Assembly (NCBI GenBank): GCA_027405735.1
Contig: JAPEHQ010000001.1
Span: 6,944,001 to 7,008,000 of the forward strand
From: Mucor racemosus
Taxonomy: Eukaryota > Mucoromycota > Mucoromycetes > Mucorales > Mucoraceae
Reading direction: 5' to 3'
DNA length: 64,000 nucleotides
A program made the translations under genes and the position numbers. The notes below the pieces were generated by a model that worked only from the letters and a program-made list of their open reading frames with translations, was not told where the DNA came from and ran no database searches. This document shows, one piece after another, positions 33,538 through 44,682 of the stretch (position 1 is its first letter; every line of letters begins with the position of its first letter).

Positions 33538-34611
33538 TTAATCCCAAATCAATTGGCCATGTTCATTAATACCAGCAGTGGAGTTAGGCATCTTTGATGA
33601 TCTTTGTTGCTGACCATTTTTACCCCATGTCGTATTCTTGCCTTTACCAGAAGAGTAAAATTCTTGGATTTTAATCTTTTCTAATTCCTTTTGGTGCTTA
33701 CGAAGTCTTTCTGCTTGCAAAGCGTCGGCAGCAGCCTTTTGTTGCTTCTTCTTTTGTTGACGAGCTAAATTTTCACGTTGCTTTTTGTCCAATCCAGGAA
33801 TGTTATTATTTATTTGATCTGCGTTAATAGCAGCGTTTCTATCGATGGAAGGTTTAGGAGATGCGGCGGCAGTATGGGGGCGACGACCTAATTGATATAC
33901 ATTTAATTGACATATATAAAAGCGATAATCTATGTAAAACTTACTTTTAACTTGACTCCAGCCATCTTCAGCAGGCACGGCTTCCCATTCCTCCTCTTCT
34001 TCCTCGGGTCTGATACGCATCACACGAGCATAATTAGCAGTAGGATCCATGTGCTCATCAATCTCCTTTACACTTTCGTCCTTTTCCTCCTCATTTTTCT
34101 CGATAGCGGCGGCCAATAAAGGCTTCTTTTCTTCATCGTTCGATTTTTTCTCTTCAGCAACAACAGTAGCAGCCTTCTTCTTTTCTTTTTTGGTAGGCTT
34201 TTTCTTTTCTTCTTTCTTGGTAACTACTGCTGGAACGACTACATTTGGTTGATCCTCTTTTCCCTCTTTCTTTGCATTATTTCTCTTTCTTGGTTGTTGT
34301 TGTTCGACAGCCTTATTTTCCTGCACAACATCAGTGTCATTGGTAATTGACGATGATTTGTTCTTTTTATTAGCCTTTTTCTTATTACTCTTCTTGGGAG
34401 ATTCCTTTGATGCTTCTAACAAAGCCTTTTTTTCCTCGGCTTCCTTCTTTTCTCTCTTTTCAGCAAGAGCCTTTCTTCTTTTTCTAGTTTCATATTCGAT
34501 ATCATCTAATAAGGGCTCTTTGTCAGGACCACCGGTCAAATAAACGACGATCAAAGGAAATGCAGCAGTTAAGATCCAACCCAAAATTCGAAGATATTCT
34601 GTGAAATCCAT
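33538..34611 (-). CDS. Membrane-anchored lysine-rich protein, function unknown
   Basis: Two exons (33945-34611, 33538-33887) encode 338 residues. A hydrophobic segment (about residues 9-27, LGWILTAAFPLIVVYLTGG) directly follows the N-terminus, as in a signal anchor. The rest is extremely rich in Lys, Glu and Ala (EKREKKEAEEKKALLEASKE), with coiled-coil or long-helix character. A middle block EEEWEAVPAEDGWSQVKS has the tryptophan pattern seen in several ER-membrane, ribosome- or translation-associated proteins. A second basic helix (KKQRENLARQQKKKQQKAAA) leads to a conserved-looking C-terminus ending GQLIWD. A cytosol-facing, ER-anchored protein with RNA or ribosome contacts is plausible, but I do not recognise the family. 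Confidence 0.75.
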   Translation of the reverse strand: MDFTEYLRILGWILTAAFPLIVVYLTGGPDKEPLLDDIEYETRKRRKALAEKREKKEAEEKKALLEASKESPKKSNKKKANKKNKSSSITNDTDVVQENKAVEQQQPRKRNNAKKEGKEDQPNVVVPAVVTKKEEKKKPTKKEKKKAATVVAEEKKSNDEEKKPLLAAAIEKNEEEKDESVKEIDEHMDPTANYARVMRIRPEEEEEEWEAVPAEDGWSQVKSKFYIDYRFYICQLNVYQLGRRPHTAAASPKPSIDRNAAINADQINNNIPGLDKKQRENLARQQKKKQQKAAADALQAERLRKHQKELEKIKIQEFYSSGKGKNTTWGKNGQQQRSSKMPNSTAGINEHGQLIWD

Positions 34612-34934
34612 TGTTTTGTATTCCTTTTCTCAAGATAATATATGGAAAGAGAGAAAAGAAAAACACGACATTTTATAACAAACGAATGATATATGGCCAT
34701 TCTATCTATCTGTAGATCGCCTCTTTAATACCAATGACGTGTAACATTAATTGAGAAGATGTCTTTGGGGAAGACCAGTAGATGACTTCCACACACACAC
34801 ACACAGAAAAAGCAAAACAAAAACAAAGAGTAGTTATCAAAAAAAAAAAAAAAAGAAAAATGCATATATTGTATATATAAATATAAGCGCATGTAAAAAA
34901 AAGGTTCTATTATTATATTAAATGTATGGTATAG
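34612..34934. other. Short intergenic region with AC and A-run microsatellites
   Basis: The promoter of the membrane-anchored protein gene and the 3' flank of the NMN adenylyltransferase gene lie here, both genes being on the minus strand. A short (AC)n tract is at 34790-34805 and a 16-A run near 34840. A CAATGACGTG site near 34733 resembles a bZIP half site. Confidence 0.5.
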
Positions 34935-36092
34935 TTATTGTATTGTAACTGAATTTTGCTCTACTGTTCCTTTTTCTTCTTCGAACGTTGTCTGCGATGG
35001 GGGACGAGGTAAATATAAGCCATGGGCATGAATATAATCAATGACAGGATTAGGCAGTAAATATTTAATTGACATGCCTCTTTTCACAAAAAGTCTAATT
35101 TTTGTTGAACTAATATCGTTATGAATCAATTGCTTAATTACAGTAACATTCATCTATTTGGGCGAGATGTTAGAGACAAACTCTATTAATATTATTGATT
35201 ATTTACCCTATGTTGATAAAGAATATCATGCGATAACAAAAATCCATAAACATCTGTGCCTGTTCTTTCAATAATGACACTACCATAATGACCCACAATA
35301 TGATGTAGCTTTTCGACAATATATATTAATAACCAAAAATACATACACACAAAAAAAAGACTTACATCTTCAGGTGCCCAAACACCAGGATGACCAAAAG
35401 AAGCAATCAAATCACCACCAGCTAACAACATAATTCGAATTTTACGTTTTTCACCTGTTGCATTTATCATGAGAATCTCAATTTTCAAGTATATCAACCC
35501 TTTTTTATCATACCTGATTCTGTCAAGATTCCACCACCTACAGTATTTAATTCATGATCAAAGTGGTCAAGCACAATGGCAGTTCTTTGATATGTTGTTT
35601 GACGTGGTTCCCATGAATCTACCATTAACCAATCCGATGTTGTTTCTACTGCTAATTGACACATTTTGACACGATCCTCTGCTTTTGCTAATCCTTCCTT
35701 CATGTAATAATCAGATACAGGAGAATAATATCCAGTTAATAATTCAAATTCGTTTCTTTCTTTGAAATGATCTTGAGCCATTTCTATTGTTTTACATTAA
35801 GTTGAGCTGATTGAATATTTGCATGCAAAATGTAAACTTACCAAACATTCTTAAATGAAGATAAGTAACAGGAGAGAATGAGCCACAAGCAACCAAAACT
35901 AAAGGAATCTTACTGTCATCTGTGGATATTTTAGATGCCTTGAATAACCTAATGATTTTACACAATTTTACCTTTCATGACACTCGGTAAAAAATGACGT
36001 GGGAATTCATAGGGTGCATCGAATGAAAGAGGAGATAATTCATAAGGCGTTGACACTCTGGTAATAGAAGTAATATCGTCGCCGAGTTCCAT
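34935..36092 (-). CDS. Nicotinamide/nicotinate mononucleotide adenylyltransferase
   Basis: Six exons: 35972-36092, 35842-35919, 35514-35783, 35366-35454, 35207-35308 and 34935-35153, phases consistent, 292 residues. The enzyme joins NMN or nicotinate mononucleotide to ATP, the last common step of NAD+ synthesis, in cytosol or nucleus. The nucleotidyltransferase signature GSFSPVTYLHLRMFE (GxFxPx(T/H)xxH) follows the first beta strand IPLVLVACG. TGYYSPVSDYY, LLAGGDLIASFGHPGVWAPE and the ATP-binding ISSTKIR (SxTxxR) complete the family pattern. Length fits eukaryotic Nma1/NMNAT-type enzymes. The acceptor before exon 5 (GAAAAG) is atypical, but the in-frame 57-nt intron interrupts the protein just before LHHIVGHYG, where the family has no extra residues. 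Confidence 0.95.
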
Positions 36093-38326
36093 GCTTTTAA
36101 AGATGATGCAGAAGAGGAAAGAAAGGGTGTAGTAATAACAGTAAAGGAAAAAGAAAATTTTGTATGGAACCCTTTATTTTCTTAATCTTTTGAAATCAGC
36201 TGAGAAATCAAATTTTTAATTTTCCCGCAATAAAATAATTTATCAACACATTTAGTATATATTCGAGATTTTTTATGCATTCTGATGCTTTATAATCATG
36301 CCATCTAGTATCAAATTGTATTAAAAAAGATAATAATGCATAATTGCTCATTTTCATAATATCCCAAGGCATTATATATCTTTACAAGATCTAAATCATG
36401 AAATTCCACAAAGCTTGATAATTGGCTCTAGATGAAACCTGATCAGTGGAGGGATAGAAGAAAGGGATAAATATTTACGATATACAAATGATAACAGATC
36501 ATGTGAAATCATCATTTTACCTTTACACCGTAACATAAATCCACAATTTATATTATCAGCCTCAACATGCATGCATGCATGTAATTGACTGATTAGACCG
36601 AGTATTCTACAATATGACAAAGATTGTATACAATACATACCGTATTTGAGATTGGGTTGAAACTCAGTACATTTATGACTAAAATGTCGCACAGTTTATG
36701 TATGGGAAGTGTGTTATAAATCAAAACTGAATGCATGTTACGTTCTTGTGAAGCTTTATCCTTATCACTACTGTCTTTTGTAAATCGTAAATACTAAGGT
36801 TAATTGACTACACTGAAACCAATTGTTTCGATTCCTTTATGTTTAATAACACTGTCCCTATCTAAAAATATCAAGGGGCCATTTATATACCGTATACCTT
36901 GATTTTTTATAGTACCCTCTATGTACGATGAGCTTAAAACGGCAAAATCCTGTGAATCATATTGAATTTTTTAACGAAAATTGCTTAAAAATACGTTATA
37001 AATATCACTTTTCTTCTGTTTTCTTTCTTGACCGGAGAGGTGTATCAATTTCAAAGCTTCAATAGATCGATATCGATATTATTTATAGGCATTACAACAA
37101 GTTGACATGCAAAAATCAATCGTCGATGATGATTTCCAGAACCTAAAAAGTCGGTGATTGAATCCGAAAGTAACAACAAAAACAACAATCAGATTTTCTT
37201 TGAACGAATTCCACCATCGTTGGCAGTTTCTGGGCTATATCGATGCCAAAAATGCATCTAATAAAAAAAAACTATTAATATCACTTGCAGGTATTTACTT
37301 TGGGCATTCAATCGTGCAAATTTTACAAAATTTGATTATGGCTAGCCAATTAATGTAGAAAACCATAAAATGGTTTTTCTCAAACAAACTTCAACTTTAT
37401 TATATACAATATCAAAATAAAAAATAGGAAATGCAAAAAGAGTACTAAAAAGTTGTTTTATATTAGACATTATGTTTATAAAAGTGTCTTTTTTCGAGAC
37501 CTTAAAATCCTTTATAGGATTTTATGAAGGATTTAATTGTCTTTTCTTCTGCAAAATCGCTAGAATGAAGGCAATATATTTTACGTAAATTCCTACTATT
37601 CGTGGTTAAAATAAAAGAAAGATATCATATATATATATATATAATGCAATTCGATACAGCTTTGAAGATAATAAACTATTGTATATGACAGTATTGTGCA
37701 CAATTTAAGATTTGCAACAGATGAAACCTGTTTATTTAATAAGAAGGGGAAATATACTTCCTTTTTTAAGCTTATATAATGGTACCATGTGAGATCATTT
37801 TTCCTTAATTATTCGTAAGATCTATTGCATAGATGTTTTAAAAGACAAATCATGTATACATTGTAGTTATTGATGAACATTTGAGTTCTAATTTCATTAC
37901 AAGTTTAACACACACAACACACATGTTGTCAAGTTGCACAATTTAGTTTTTGTTCGGTAGAGTTCCCGGTCCTGCCATCTTCATCATCAATTTACACAGT
38001 ATAAACAAACGATGAAACTAAAATTATTCATTTTTTTTTTATAATTTCATCGAATAAAAAGTAAGAAGCCGAGGACAAGAAAAGAAGGAAAGGGTTAGTA
38101 TTTGAGTTTAAGGCAATGATATGGAGAGAATAGGAAAGAACAAAGAAAAGGATCAACTACGTATCTGATAATCGCTTCTTCTGATGCGGCAATCCAAGGG
38201 CGGACAAGTAAAAAAACAAGAGGAAAAAAATAGAAAATTCAAAAATATCGCCTTCTACGTCTCTCTTTTTTTTTATTATTATACTACTTTTTCTTTTATA
38301 TAAACCAACCCAACAAATTGTTTAAA
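36093..38326. other. Divergent intergenic region, no gene
   Basis: 2.2 kb between the NMN adenylyltransferase start (minus) and the UEV start (plus). Small features are a CATGCATGCATGCATG run near 36568, an AT microsatellite at 37628-37645, a TGTTTACA-like pyrimidine-rich promoter before 38327, and a CT/T-rich leader. The frames at 36396-36692 and 37158-37358 are unlike any protein I know. Confidence 0.5.
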
Positions 38327-39180
38327 ATGGCACAAGGTGAGACATCTTTATATTTTTTGTAATTAGATGGAAATAAGTTTAGAAAGGGAAAGAAAAAAGA
38401 TAAATCAGAGAGAAAAGAATGGACGAGAAAAAAAAAAAAAAAAAAAAAAAAATAGAAAAGATTACGTTTTATCAGAATAAAAAAATAAGAGGGCAATATC
38501 TATATATAATCCAAAACGTTTTTGCAGGATTTATAGTAAAACGCGTATTTATTTAATCAAACTTTTTGATAGTTCCTCGCAACTTTCGTTTATTAGAAGA
38601 GCTTGAAAAAGGTGAAAAAGGCCTTGGTGATGGTGCCTGTAGTTATGGTTTAGCAGACGATGATCGTCTTATGCACAACTGGCACGCTACTATTCTCGGT
38701 GCTCCTCATGTAAAATACTTTATTTTGCTATCATTTGCGATTACAAATTGACATTTTTGCTATATATTTTTAGTCAGTTCACGAAAATCGCATTTATAGT
38801 TTAACAATTTATTGTGGTGATCAATATCCTAACCAACCTCCTGTACTTCAATTTGTATCTAGAATTAATTTACCTAGTGTTAACCCTCAAAATGGAAAGG
38901 CAAGTATTATTTGAATAAAAAGGAGAAAGAGAGGTTTAGAGATAGAAAAGAAAAAAAAACTGATTATATTAATAGGTTGAGCCCAATCGTTTGCCTTGTC
39001 TTGCACACTGGAGACCCAATTATACACTTGAAACTGTTTTGACTGAATTAAGAAGGTATAGAATATATATTATACAAGTTATTACAGATAATCTAATTCA
39101 TTTCAAATGAAAAACCATACAGAGAGATGGCTACTGTCGGACGCAAGTTGCCTCAACCTGCTGAAGGTTCCACCTATTAA
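38327..39180 (+). CDS. MMS2: Ubiquitin-conjugating enzyme variant Mms2/UEV
   Basis: Five exons (38327-38336, 38573-38709, 38774-38899, 38976-39055, 39123-39180) encode 136 residues, the normal Mms2 length. The catalytically inactive E2 variant pairs with Ubc13 to build Lys63-linked ubiquitin chains on PCNA in error-free post-replication repair. The strings [51 protein letters not shown] and [16 protein letters not shown] match the family almost residue for residue. No cysteine occupies the E2 active-site position. The first intron (236 nt) follows only ten coding bases, so the start is set by the Met-Ala-Gln of exon 1. The third intron begins GCAAGT after AAG, a GC-AG intron. Confidence 0.96.
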
Positions 39181-39942
39181 ATAAATTTTACAGGAAAAAA
39201 AAAGACCCTCTCATTATACACACCACATAAATAACTAAAATAAAAAAAAATCATAAATTAAAAAAGAACTAGACCATCAATATCTTTTTACACTAATAAT
39301 TTCTAGCTTGAAACTATTCATGAATCAATGTCGCAAATCTGCTGTGTATGGGCCAAATTCACAAAAAGTTAAACTGAGATTTAAATCATTTGAATAGATA
39401 CAAAAAGAGTATTCCTTTTCCTGCCCAAAAGTGCGGAAGGGGTACATCATTTATAAAAATACATCTTAAAATCCGGGACCTATCATATAAAAAAAAATGG
39501 CATTAGATAGAAAAAAGCTTTATATCCTTTATCATCGTTCCAAACTAAATAGATTTATTCAAAACTTGGCCTAAAACAATTGTTTAAAAAAAACCCCTTC
39601 ATGGATTGATTAATCTAAAATATATTTATTTTTTCACACAAAAGAAAAAAAAAAAACGAACCCCTTATCAAATTTAAAAGGAAAAAAAATGATGAAAGAG
39701 ATCAACTTTATTTGTATTTTGGTTTGATATATAAAGAGAGGTAGACAGAGGAAAGAGCTGTATAAATGTATAGATGTAGGAGATATATAGAAAAGGAAAG
39801 GAAATTTATACAAATATATTTAAAATGTATGAACACAAGGTTTTGTTTAAAAGCGTAGTTGTTTGTTGTTGTTGTTATTGGTATTTACAGTTATATATAT
39901 GTGGCACAAGATAATGAAACAAAAAAAAGAGAGAGAGAGAGT
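39181..39942. other. Convergent intergenic region, no gene
   Basis: 3' flanks of the UEV gene (plus) and of the small secreted peptide gene (minus). A-rich, with a GAGAGAGAGAGA tract at 39929-39940. No supportable frame. Confidence 0.5.
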
Positions 39943-40134
39943 TTATAACCTTTGAGCTTTGGAGTCAATTTGTTGTTCATATGAAGTAGCAGCTTTTCTT
40001 CCTCCACGATAATTGATACGAACTTCATGCATTAATGGACTTGCAACCAATTCAGTATCAAACACGGGTAAAGATTGAGTGGATACAATAAATGCCATCA
40101 AGAATAAAGCAGTAATTTGAACGAGACGATTCAT
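39943..40134 (-). CDS. Small secreted peptide, 63 residues
   Basis: A single-exon frame beginning MNRLVQITALFLMAFIVSTQS, a textbook signal peptide with likely cleavage before LPVFDTEL. The mature part is about 42 residues without cysteine and contains NYRGGRKAATS, a basic pair of the Arg-Lys kind that could serve a processing protease. A TATA-like ATAAATACTC lies about 70 nt upstream, and the flanking sequence has no rival frame. The family is unknown to me. It could be a pheromone-like or effector-like peptide, or simply a small secreted protein; the short length keeps confidence moderate. Confidence 0.6.
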   Translation of the reverse strand: MNRLVQITALFLMAFIVSTQSLPVFDTELVASPLMHEVRINYRGGRKAATSYEQQIDSKAQRL

Positions 40135-40201
40135 TTTATTAGAAAAAAAAGTATGAAAAAGAAGAAGGATAAAATATCTCCAAATAATTTCAAATGGGGT
40201 C

Positions 40202-40211
40202 GAGTATTTAT
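40202..40211 (-). promoter_or_regulatory. TATA-like box of the small secreted peptide gene
   Basis: ATAAATACTC on the minus strand, about 70 nt before the ATG at 40134. Confidence 0.4.
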
Positions 40212-40214
40212 GTG

Positions 40215-41689
40215 ATGGTTCATGTGTAACAAATATCTATAAATGGGAGTATCCCTTCTAGTACTACTATGCCCATGACGCTCCCGTCTTGTCCGCCTAC
40301 CAGCTTGGTGCTTCCATTTTTATACTCTTTCCTCATTTTGCATGAACGCATGATTTAGTCATTTGTAGTATTTGCGTTTCTAAAGAGAAAAAACGTGATC
40401 ATATTTCTTAAATGCAGTTTATAACCCTAGAATAAACGGTTTACAGTTTGGCACAATCAATTGATCTTGTATGTCGATGTACATATATGAATTAAATTGC
40501 TCGGTAATAAAGTTTCCGAAGGTATTTTGAATGATTATTAATTGAGATGAACTTTGATTTCTAGGAAAAATAACATATTTCAAGGTAACGTGTTGTTGTT
40601 GTCACCATGCCAACGAATCATAACAGTTCATTTGACAGTTTTAGGTATACGAAAAGGAATTTCAATGCTGGCTTATTTGAAATATTATCATTGTGTAATT
40701 TCTCATTGATATCATCACAATATGATTTAGTTATGCATTTAACAGTATGCACGCCGTTTAATTTTTATCTTTTACTTGTCTCCTATGCACTTGAACTGTA
40801 ATGTATGTATGTATGTATGTATAAATCCTTAAAAGGCACAATTGCATCCGCAATGATGAAATATATAATACAAAAAAGGAGAAAAAAAGATGTAATGTCT
40901 ATCTATTGTTTTATGAAAATGAAATGCGGCGTACGATGCCTGTTACCTAATTTTTGGTCATTGAAATCATGTGGCTATGTAATGTTTTTATTTTCGTAGG
41001 TTATACAAAGTACATATAAACGGGACATAACGGCAAAATGTTACTGATATAAAAGCCTCTTTCTTCACTAGTAATCATGCCCTATGCTTAATAACATATC
41101 CTTTCTTTTATTAATTTATGTATGATAACTAGCCATTTATCAATAAAAAAGAAAATAAAAAAAAAGGAGTTTGTTGCTTGGTTTGTAGATCACTAAATTA
41201 TGTAAAATAGCACTTTTTAGTAAAGAATATCTATTGTCGTTCTTAAGGCATGGTGCTGGTTTTTTTGCTAATTTTTATGGATTGCTTCAAGATAAATATT
41301 TCCATTTTACCTTGGTTTAAATGGCCATGCGCGCATAATTCATTCAAGCGTAGATCTTTCTTTTAGCAGTAAGCAAGCTGTGTTTACAAAACACCGACTA
41401 GCAATTGTTTGGAGAATGAGTAAATGTAATTAACGAATTATCTTTACATGCAGAAAATGTTTGTTTGTCTTTGCGTCGTTACTACTAAAAAACCAAAAGT
41501 ATGTATATATGTACTACTGATTTCTTAACCTGATCGCCATATAGATTATTACAATTTATCTAAATCCTGAGAAATAATAAACACAAATCTCAAGCATCAG
41601 TCCAGAAAATTAAAACATGTTCGTATGAGCCATATTTTTACTTCAGGGAGCCTTACATCCTTCATATGTAAAGGGTGAAAGTAAAAATT
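40215..41689. other. Intergenic, no gene
   Basis: AT-rich. There is a short ATGT tandem (TGTATGTATGTATGTAT) at 40803-40820. The frames at 40607 and 40805 overlap this low-complexity tract or lack coding character. Confidence 0.45.
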
Positions 41690-42600
41690 CAATCATTTAC
41701 AGAACTAGCGGGATTTGAATAAGCAGAGCTGATTTTGGATCCAAAATCGTCGAAAAATCGAAAACAGTAATTAACTCAACAAAGTGCATAGTAAGTTGAG
41801 CTAGTGTATTAAACATTTTACACGTAAAATTTAATTCTGCATCGAACCATATAAATTCCATAAAAACTTTGCTGCCAAAATTTACCGCAGATTACAAGTG
41901 TAAATTTATCAGTTTTATGGCTTAAAGCCTTCAATTTTCAACCAAAATTAAAATTTTGAATTAATCAACCGATGGCCAACATCATTATCTACAGATCAAG
42001 GTGTTTTTGACAATCACAATTGATTTTGTTGTCGAGAAAATGAATATTTTGTGAATATTTTTTTTGAAATCCGAATTTCCATGACCAATCACCCATGTAA
42101 AATTGCGATGAAACCAAGCATCATATTTTCAACTGTTTTTTGAAATTTCTCTTTCAAAAATCAAGCTTTTCAGGAGCGAAAAAGTTCTATAGGTAGGTAT
42201 TAGATAACATTACAATATGGACATCAATTTATTATTATTTATTTCCTCTATTTCCCGAAATTTATTATTTAATATCGAAAAAAAAATGAAAAGATGAAAA
42301 ATGAAAAAAAAAAAATTGATACTAAAAATATGTTATAAAGCAATTTAAACCAAGCAGATTTCATTATAGAAGTAGTGCTGTAGCTTGCTTTTTCATTGAG
42401 TTATGCTGCAATAAAAATCTGACCTTTAAGCACTGAAAAATCTACACCTAATTTTTGAAGGAATTACTACAGCCCATGACATGGGATAGCTAAGAATAGT
42501 ATACGCAGTATTAAATTGGAGCATCTCAGGTATATCAGATTATTTTTTTATTTTATTGTTAATTATAAAAATGAATCGCACTCGAACCTTTTAAAAAAGT
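41690..42600 (+). repeat. Repeat R3, old diverged copy
   Basis: It shares scattered blocks with 52330-53110, for example GAGCTAGTGTATTAAACATTTT against GACCTAGCGTATTAAAAAGTTT, TTCTGCATCGA, TTATAAAGCAATTTAAACCAAG and AGCATCTCAGGTA. They occur in the same order, but divergence is too great to keep the open frame of the younger copies. Confidence 0.6.
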
Positions 42601-43055
42601 TGCCTGTAAATTTCCAAATTTACTATTATTTAAGTGTGTTTTTTTTATTTTTATTTAGTAGTATTTTGAAAAGTATATCTAATCTATAAAACCTCTGTTC
42701 TTGACGTCTCACCTCCAACCTTCAACTTTTGTATATAAAATATAACATTCAACATCTATAATCAGTCAGAATTAGAAGATTCGCCTTTTTGAAAATGTGA
42801 TTTTCAAGATTTTTTTTTTCAAGCCTGAAACATTAATTTATTGTATAAAATCAAGAGGATATCATGTAGGAATACACTCCCTGTTTGCGAATACTTTTTG
42901 TAGGACTTCTTGCATATGTGAACGATATTGAATGTGACCTCTTTTGAATACAGAAAGGGCCAAATAAGCTCATCTTTAAAAGAATTGCTATAATACCACG
43001 CCTTTGAAATTTTTTTTTACAACAGCGTGTTTTCAACAATTCGATCTTGATCAAA

Positions 43056-43670
43056 ATGGCATCACTTGGAGACGCCGCATACAAATTAGCAAAAGAAGCC
43101 AAACGTACAGCCGATTTAACTGTTTCACCTTACAATGATGATCTTGTTCAAAGCATTTGTCGTGAAATTCGACTTTTACACAACAAAGCTAAAGAAACTG
43201 TCAATACAATGAAATCCGACGAGACAGGAAGTGCAGTAAACAATCCTAGCAATATGTCGCAGGTTATGCTGTATCATTTATCAGTAAAACGTAACAAGAG
43301 AGTATTATTTGCATATCATCGTCAACGAGTAAACAAATTAAAAGAGATTTTATGGAACGTTGGTTTACAATCAAAATATCGAAGGGAAATTCTAGCCAGT
43401 TTAGGGCCGACAGAGCAAAAGTTTTTAGATGAATATGGAGATTTAGTGAATTCCTATAAACAAAGCTTTTTAGAAGTTGATATAGGTGGACCAAGTGGAG
43501 GTGGATTAGATCCGCCCGTAGATTTATTTATTGAAGTGCGTGTTTTACGAGATGCAGGAGAAATTAATACAGAATATGGTTCGCTAAATCTGTCAAAAGG
43601 AAATCAATTCTATGTAAAAAGAACCGACGTTGAATCGTTAATTATAGCAGGATATCTTATTCATGTATAA
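43056..43670 (+). CDS. PSF1: GINS complex subunit Psf1
   Basis: A single exon of 204 residues, the usual Psf1 size. GINS (Sld5-Psf1-Psf2-Psf3) joins Cdc45 and Mcm2-7 in the CMG replicative helicase. The N-terminal helical domain has EIRLLHNKAKE and then HLSVKRNKRVLFAYHRQRVNKL, where the family has a 'LLRNRRC..AY...R...LR' block. The C-terminal B domain carries LDPPVDLFIEVRVLRDAGEI, NQFYVKRTDVESLI and the final GYLIH, matching Psf1's 'PPKSLYIEVRCLKDYGE' and 'QHFLPR...E.LI..G.LEH' pattern. I take ATG 43056 (MASLGDAAYKLAKEA) as the start, since the frame upstream has no other ATG. Confidence 0.93.
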   Translation: MASLGDAAYKLAKEAKRTADLTVSPYNDDLVQSICREIRLLHNKAKETVNTMKSDETGSAVNNPSNMSQVMLYHLSVKRNKRVLFAYHRQRVNKLKEILWNVGLQSKYRREILASLGPTEQKFLDEYGDLVNSYKQSFLEVDIGGPSGGGLDPPVDLFIEVRVLRDAGEINTEYGSLNLSKGNQFYVKRTDVESLIIAGYLIHV

Positions 43671-43762
43671 ATCTATTTAAAAAATCAAATAAAAAAGCCT
43701 GCTGTACTCGTTGTTTATCATTGTATATATTTTTTTTTTATTAAGTTTATGTATAAATGAGT

Positions 43763-44355
43763 TTATTCCTCGGCAGTTGATAAAGGTTGTTTAAAGAATT
43801 CCTTTTCGTGTTGTTTCTTTTCTTCTCTTGTCTTATTAGCGAAACCTCCCTTTAATTCACCAGTAGCTTCATATGCATACATGGTAGCTCCAACAGCAGC
43901 GCAACCAGCGCACATCTTGGAAAATGAGTGGCCTATGTTATATGCAAAATGTCAATAATCTACTTCTTGTTCCAATTGATTTTTCTACGTTGAAAAAAAA
44001 AAAACTCACTCTTAATACCAGCCAACATACCAGCTGCACAACCACCGATGGCAGCATTGACAGCATCATCTTGCTCACGTAAATCCTTTGCAGCACATTC
44101 ACCAAGAGTGAAAATACCACCCATAGCAGCTTTTTTGATTTTTATAAAATTAGTTAAAATGTCATCATATATTCGAGATTAAGTTTCTTTTTTACCAAAG
44201 AAAGCAATAGTGCCACCAGTTCTAGTAATAACACCTCTAGCACCAGTTGTGTGCTTTTGAGCTGTATTTTGCATGGCAGATACAAAAAGACCGATACCAC
44301 CAGCAATACCAGCAGTTTTACCTGCTTCAGCAATACAATCCTTTGAGTTGGTCAT
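43763..44355 (-). CDS. Complex I Tim17-family subunit, NDUFA11 / 21.3-kDa-like
   Basis: Three exons (44196-44355, 44010-44129, 43763-43932), phases consistent, 149 residues. The protein is Gly/Ala-rich with hydrophobic segments around AGGIGLFVSAMQN, GGTIAFFGAAMGGIFTLGE, AAIGGCAAGMLAGI and CAGCAAVGATMYAYEA, the four-span pattern of Tim17/22/23-related proteins. The best fit is the fungal NADH:ubiquinone oxidoreductase 21.3-kDa subunit, orthologue of NDUFA11, an accessory membrane-arm protein of the inner mitochondrial membrane. A hydrophilic C-terminal tail (EEKKQHEKEFFKQPLSTAEE) follows. It has no cleavable presequence. It could instead be another Tim17-fold protein, but size and tail favour complex I. 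Confidence 0.82.
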
Positions 44356-44538
44356 ATTTTTATATATTAGTGTAAGTTTTGTTTTTTGTTTAGGTACAAG
44401 GAAATCAAAATTTAAACAGAAAAAAAAAGGCGGGGTCGATTCAATTGGGAGAAGCCAACCCCTCCCTCACCATTCAATGGATCATTGAGATGTTTAACGA
44501 TACGTCACTAGGTTTATTGACCATCCGATACTTGCCTC

Positions 44539-44540
<2 letters not shown>

Positions 44541-44581
<41 letters not shown>
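44541..44581. repeat. (AC)n microsatellite in a divergent promoter
   Basis: About 20 uninterrupted AC units in the 327-bp space between the NDUFA11-like and SF3B1 start codons. It may act as a flexible or Z-forming spacer; its length is likely polymorphic. Confidence 0.95.
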
Positions 44582-44583
<2 letters not shown>

Positions 44584-44682
44584 CACTATAGCTTCAATTG
44601 GGAGAAAGAACTTTCATTAAAGAGGCGCAGAAGCGAAAAAAGAAAAAGCTTTTTTCAGGTTTTCTATCAGTTAACATTAATT

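Noticed and set aside
36396..36692. 98-codon minus-strand frame
   Set aside because: Composition and context give no coding support; it contains the CATGCATG repeat.
37960..37990. tRNA-like string (GTAGAGTTCCCGGTCC)
   Set aside because: No acceptor stem, D-arm or anticodon arm could be folded around it.
41700..41730. GCGGGATTTGAATAAG resembling a reversed tRNA T-arm
   Set aside because: No matching cloverleaf on the minus strand, and it lies in a diverged repeat.
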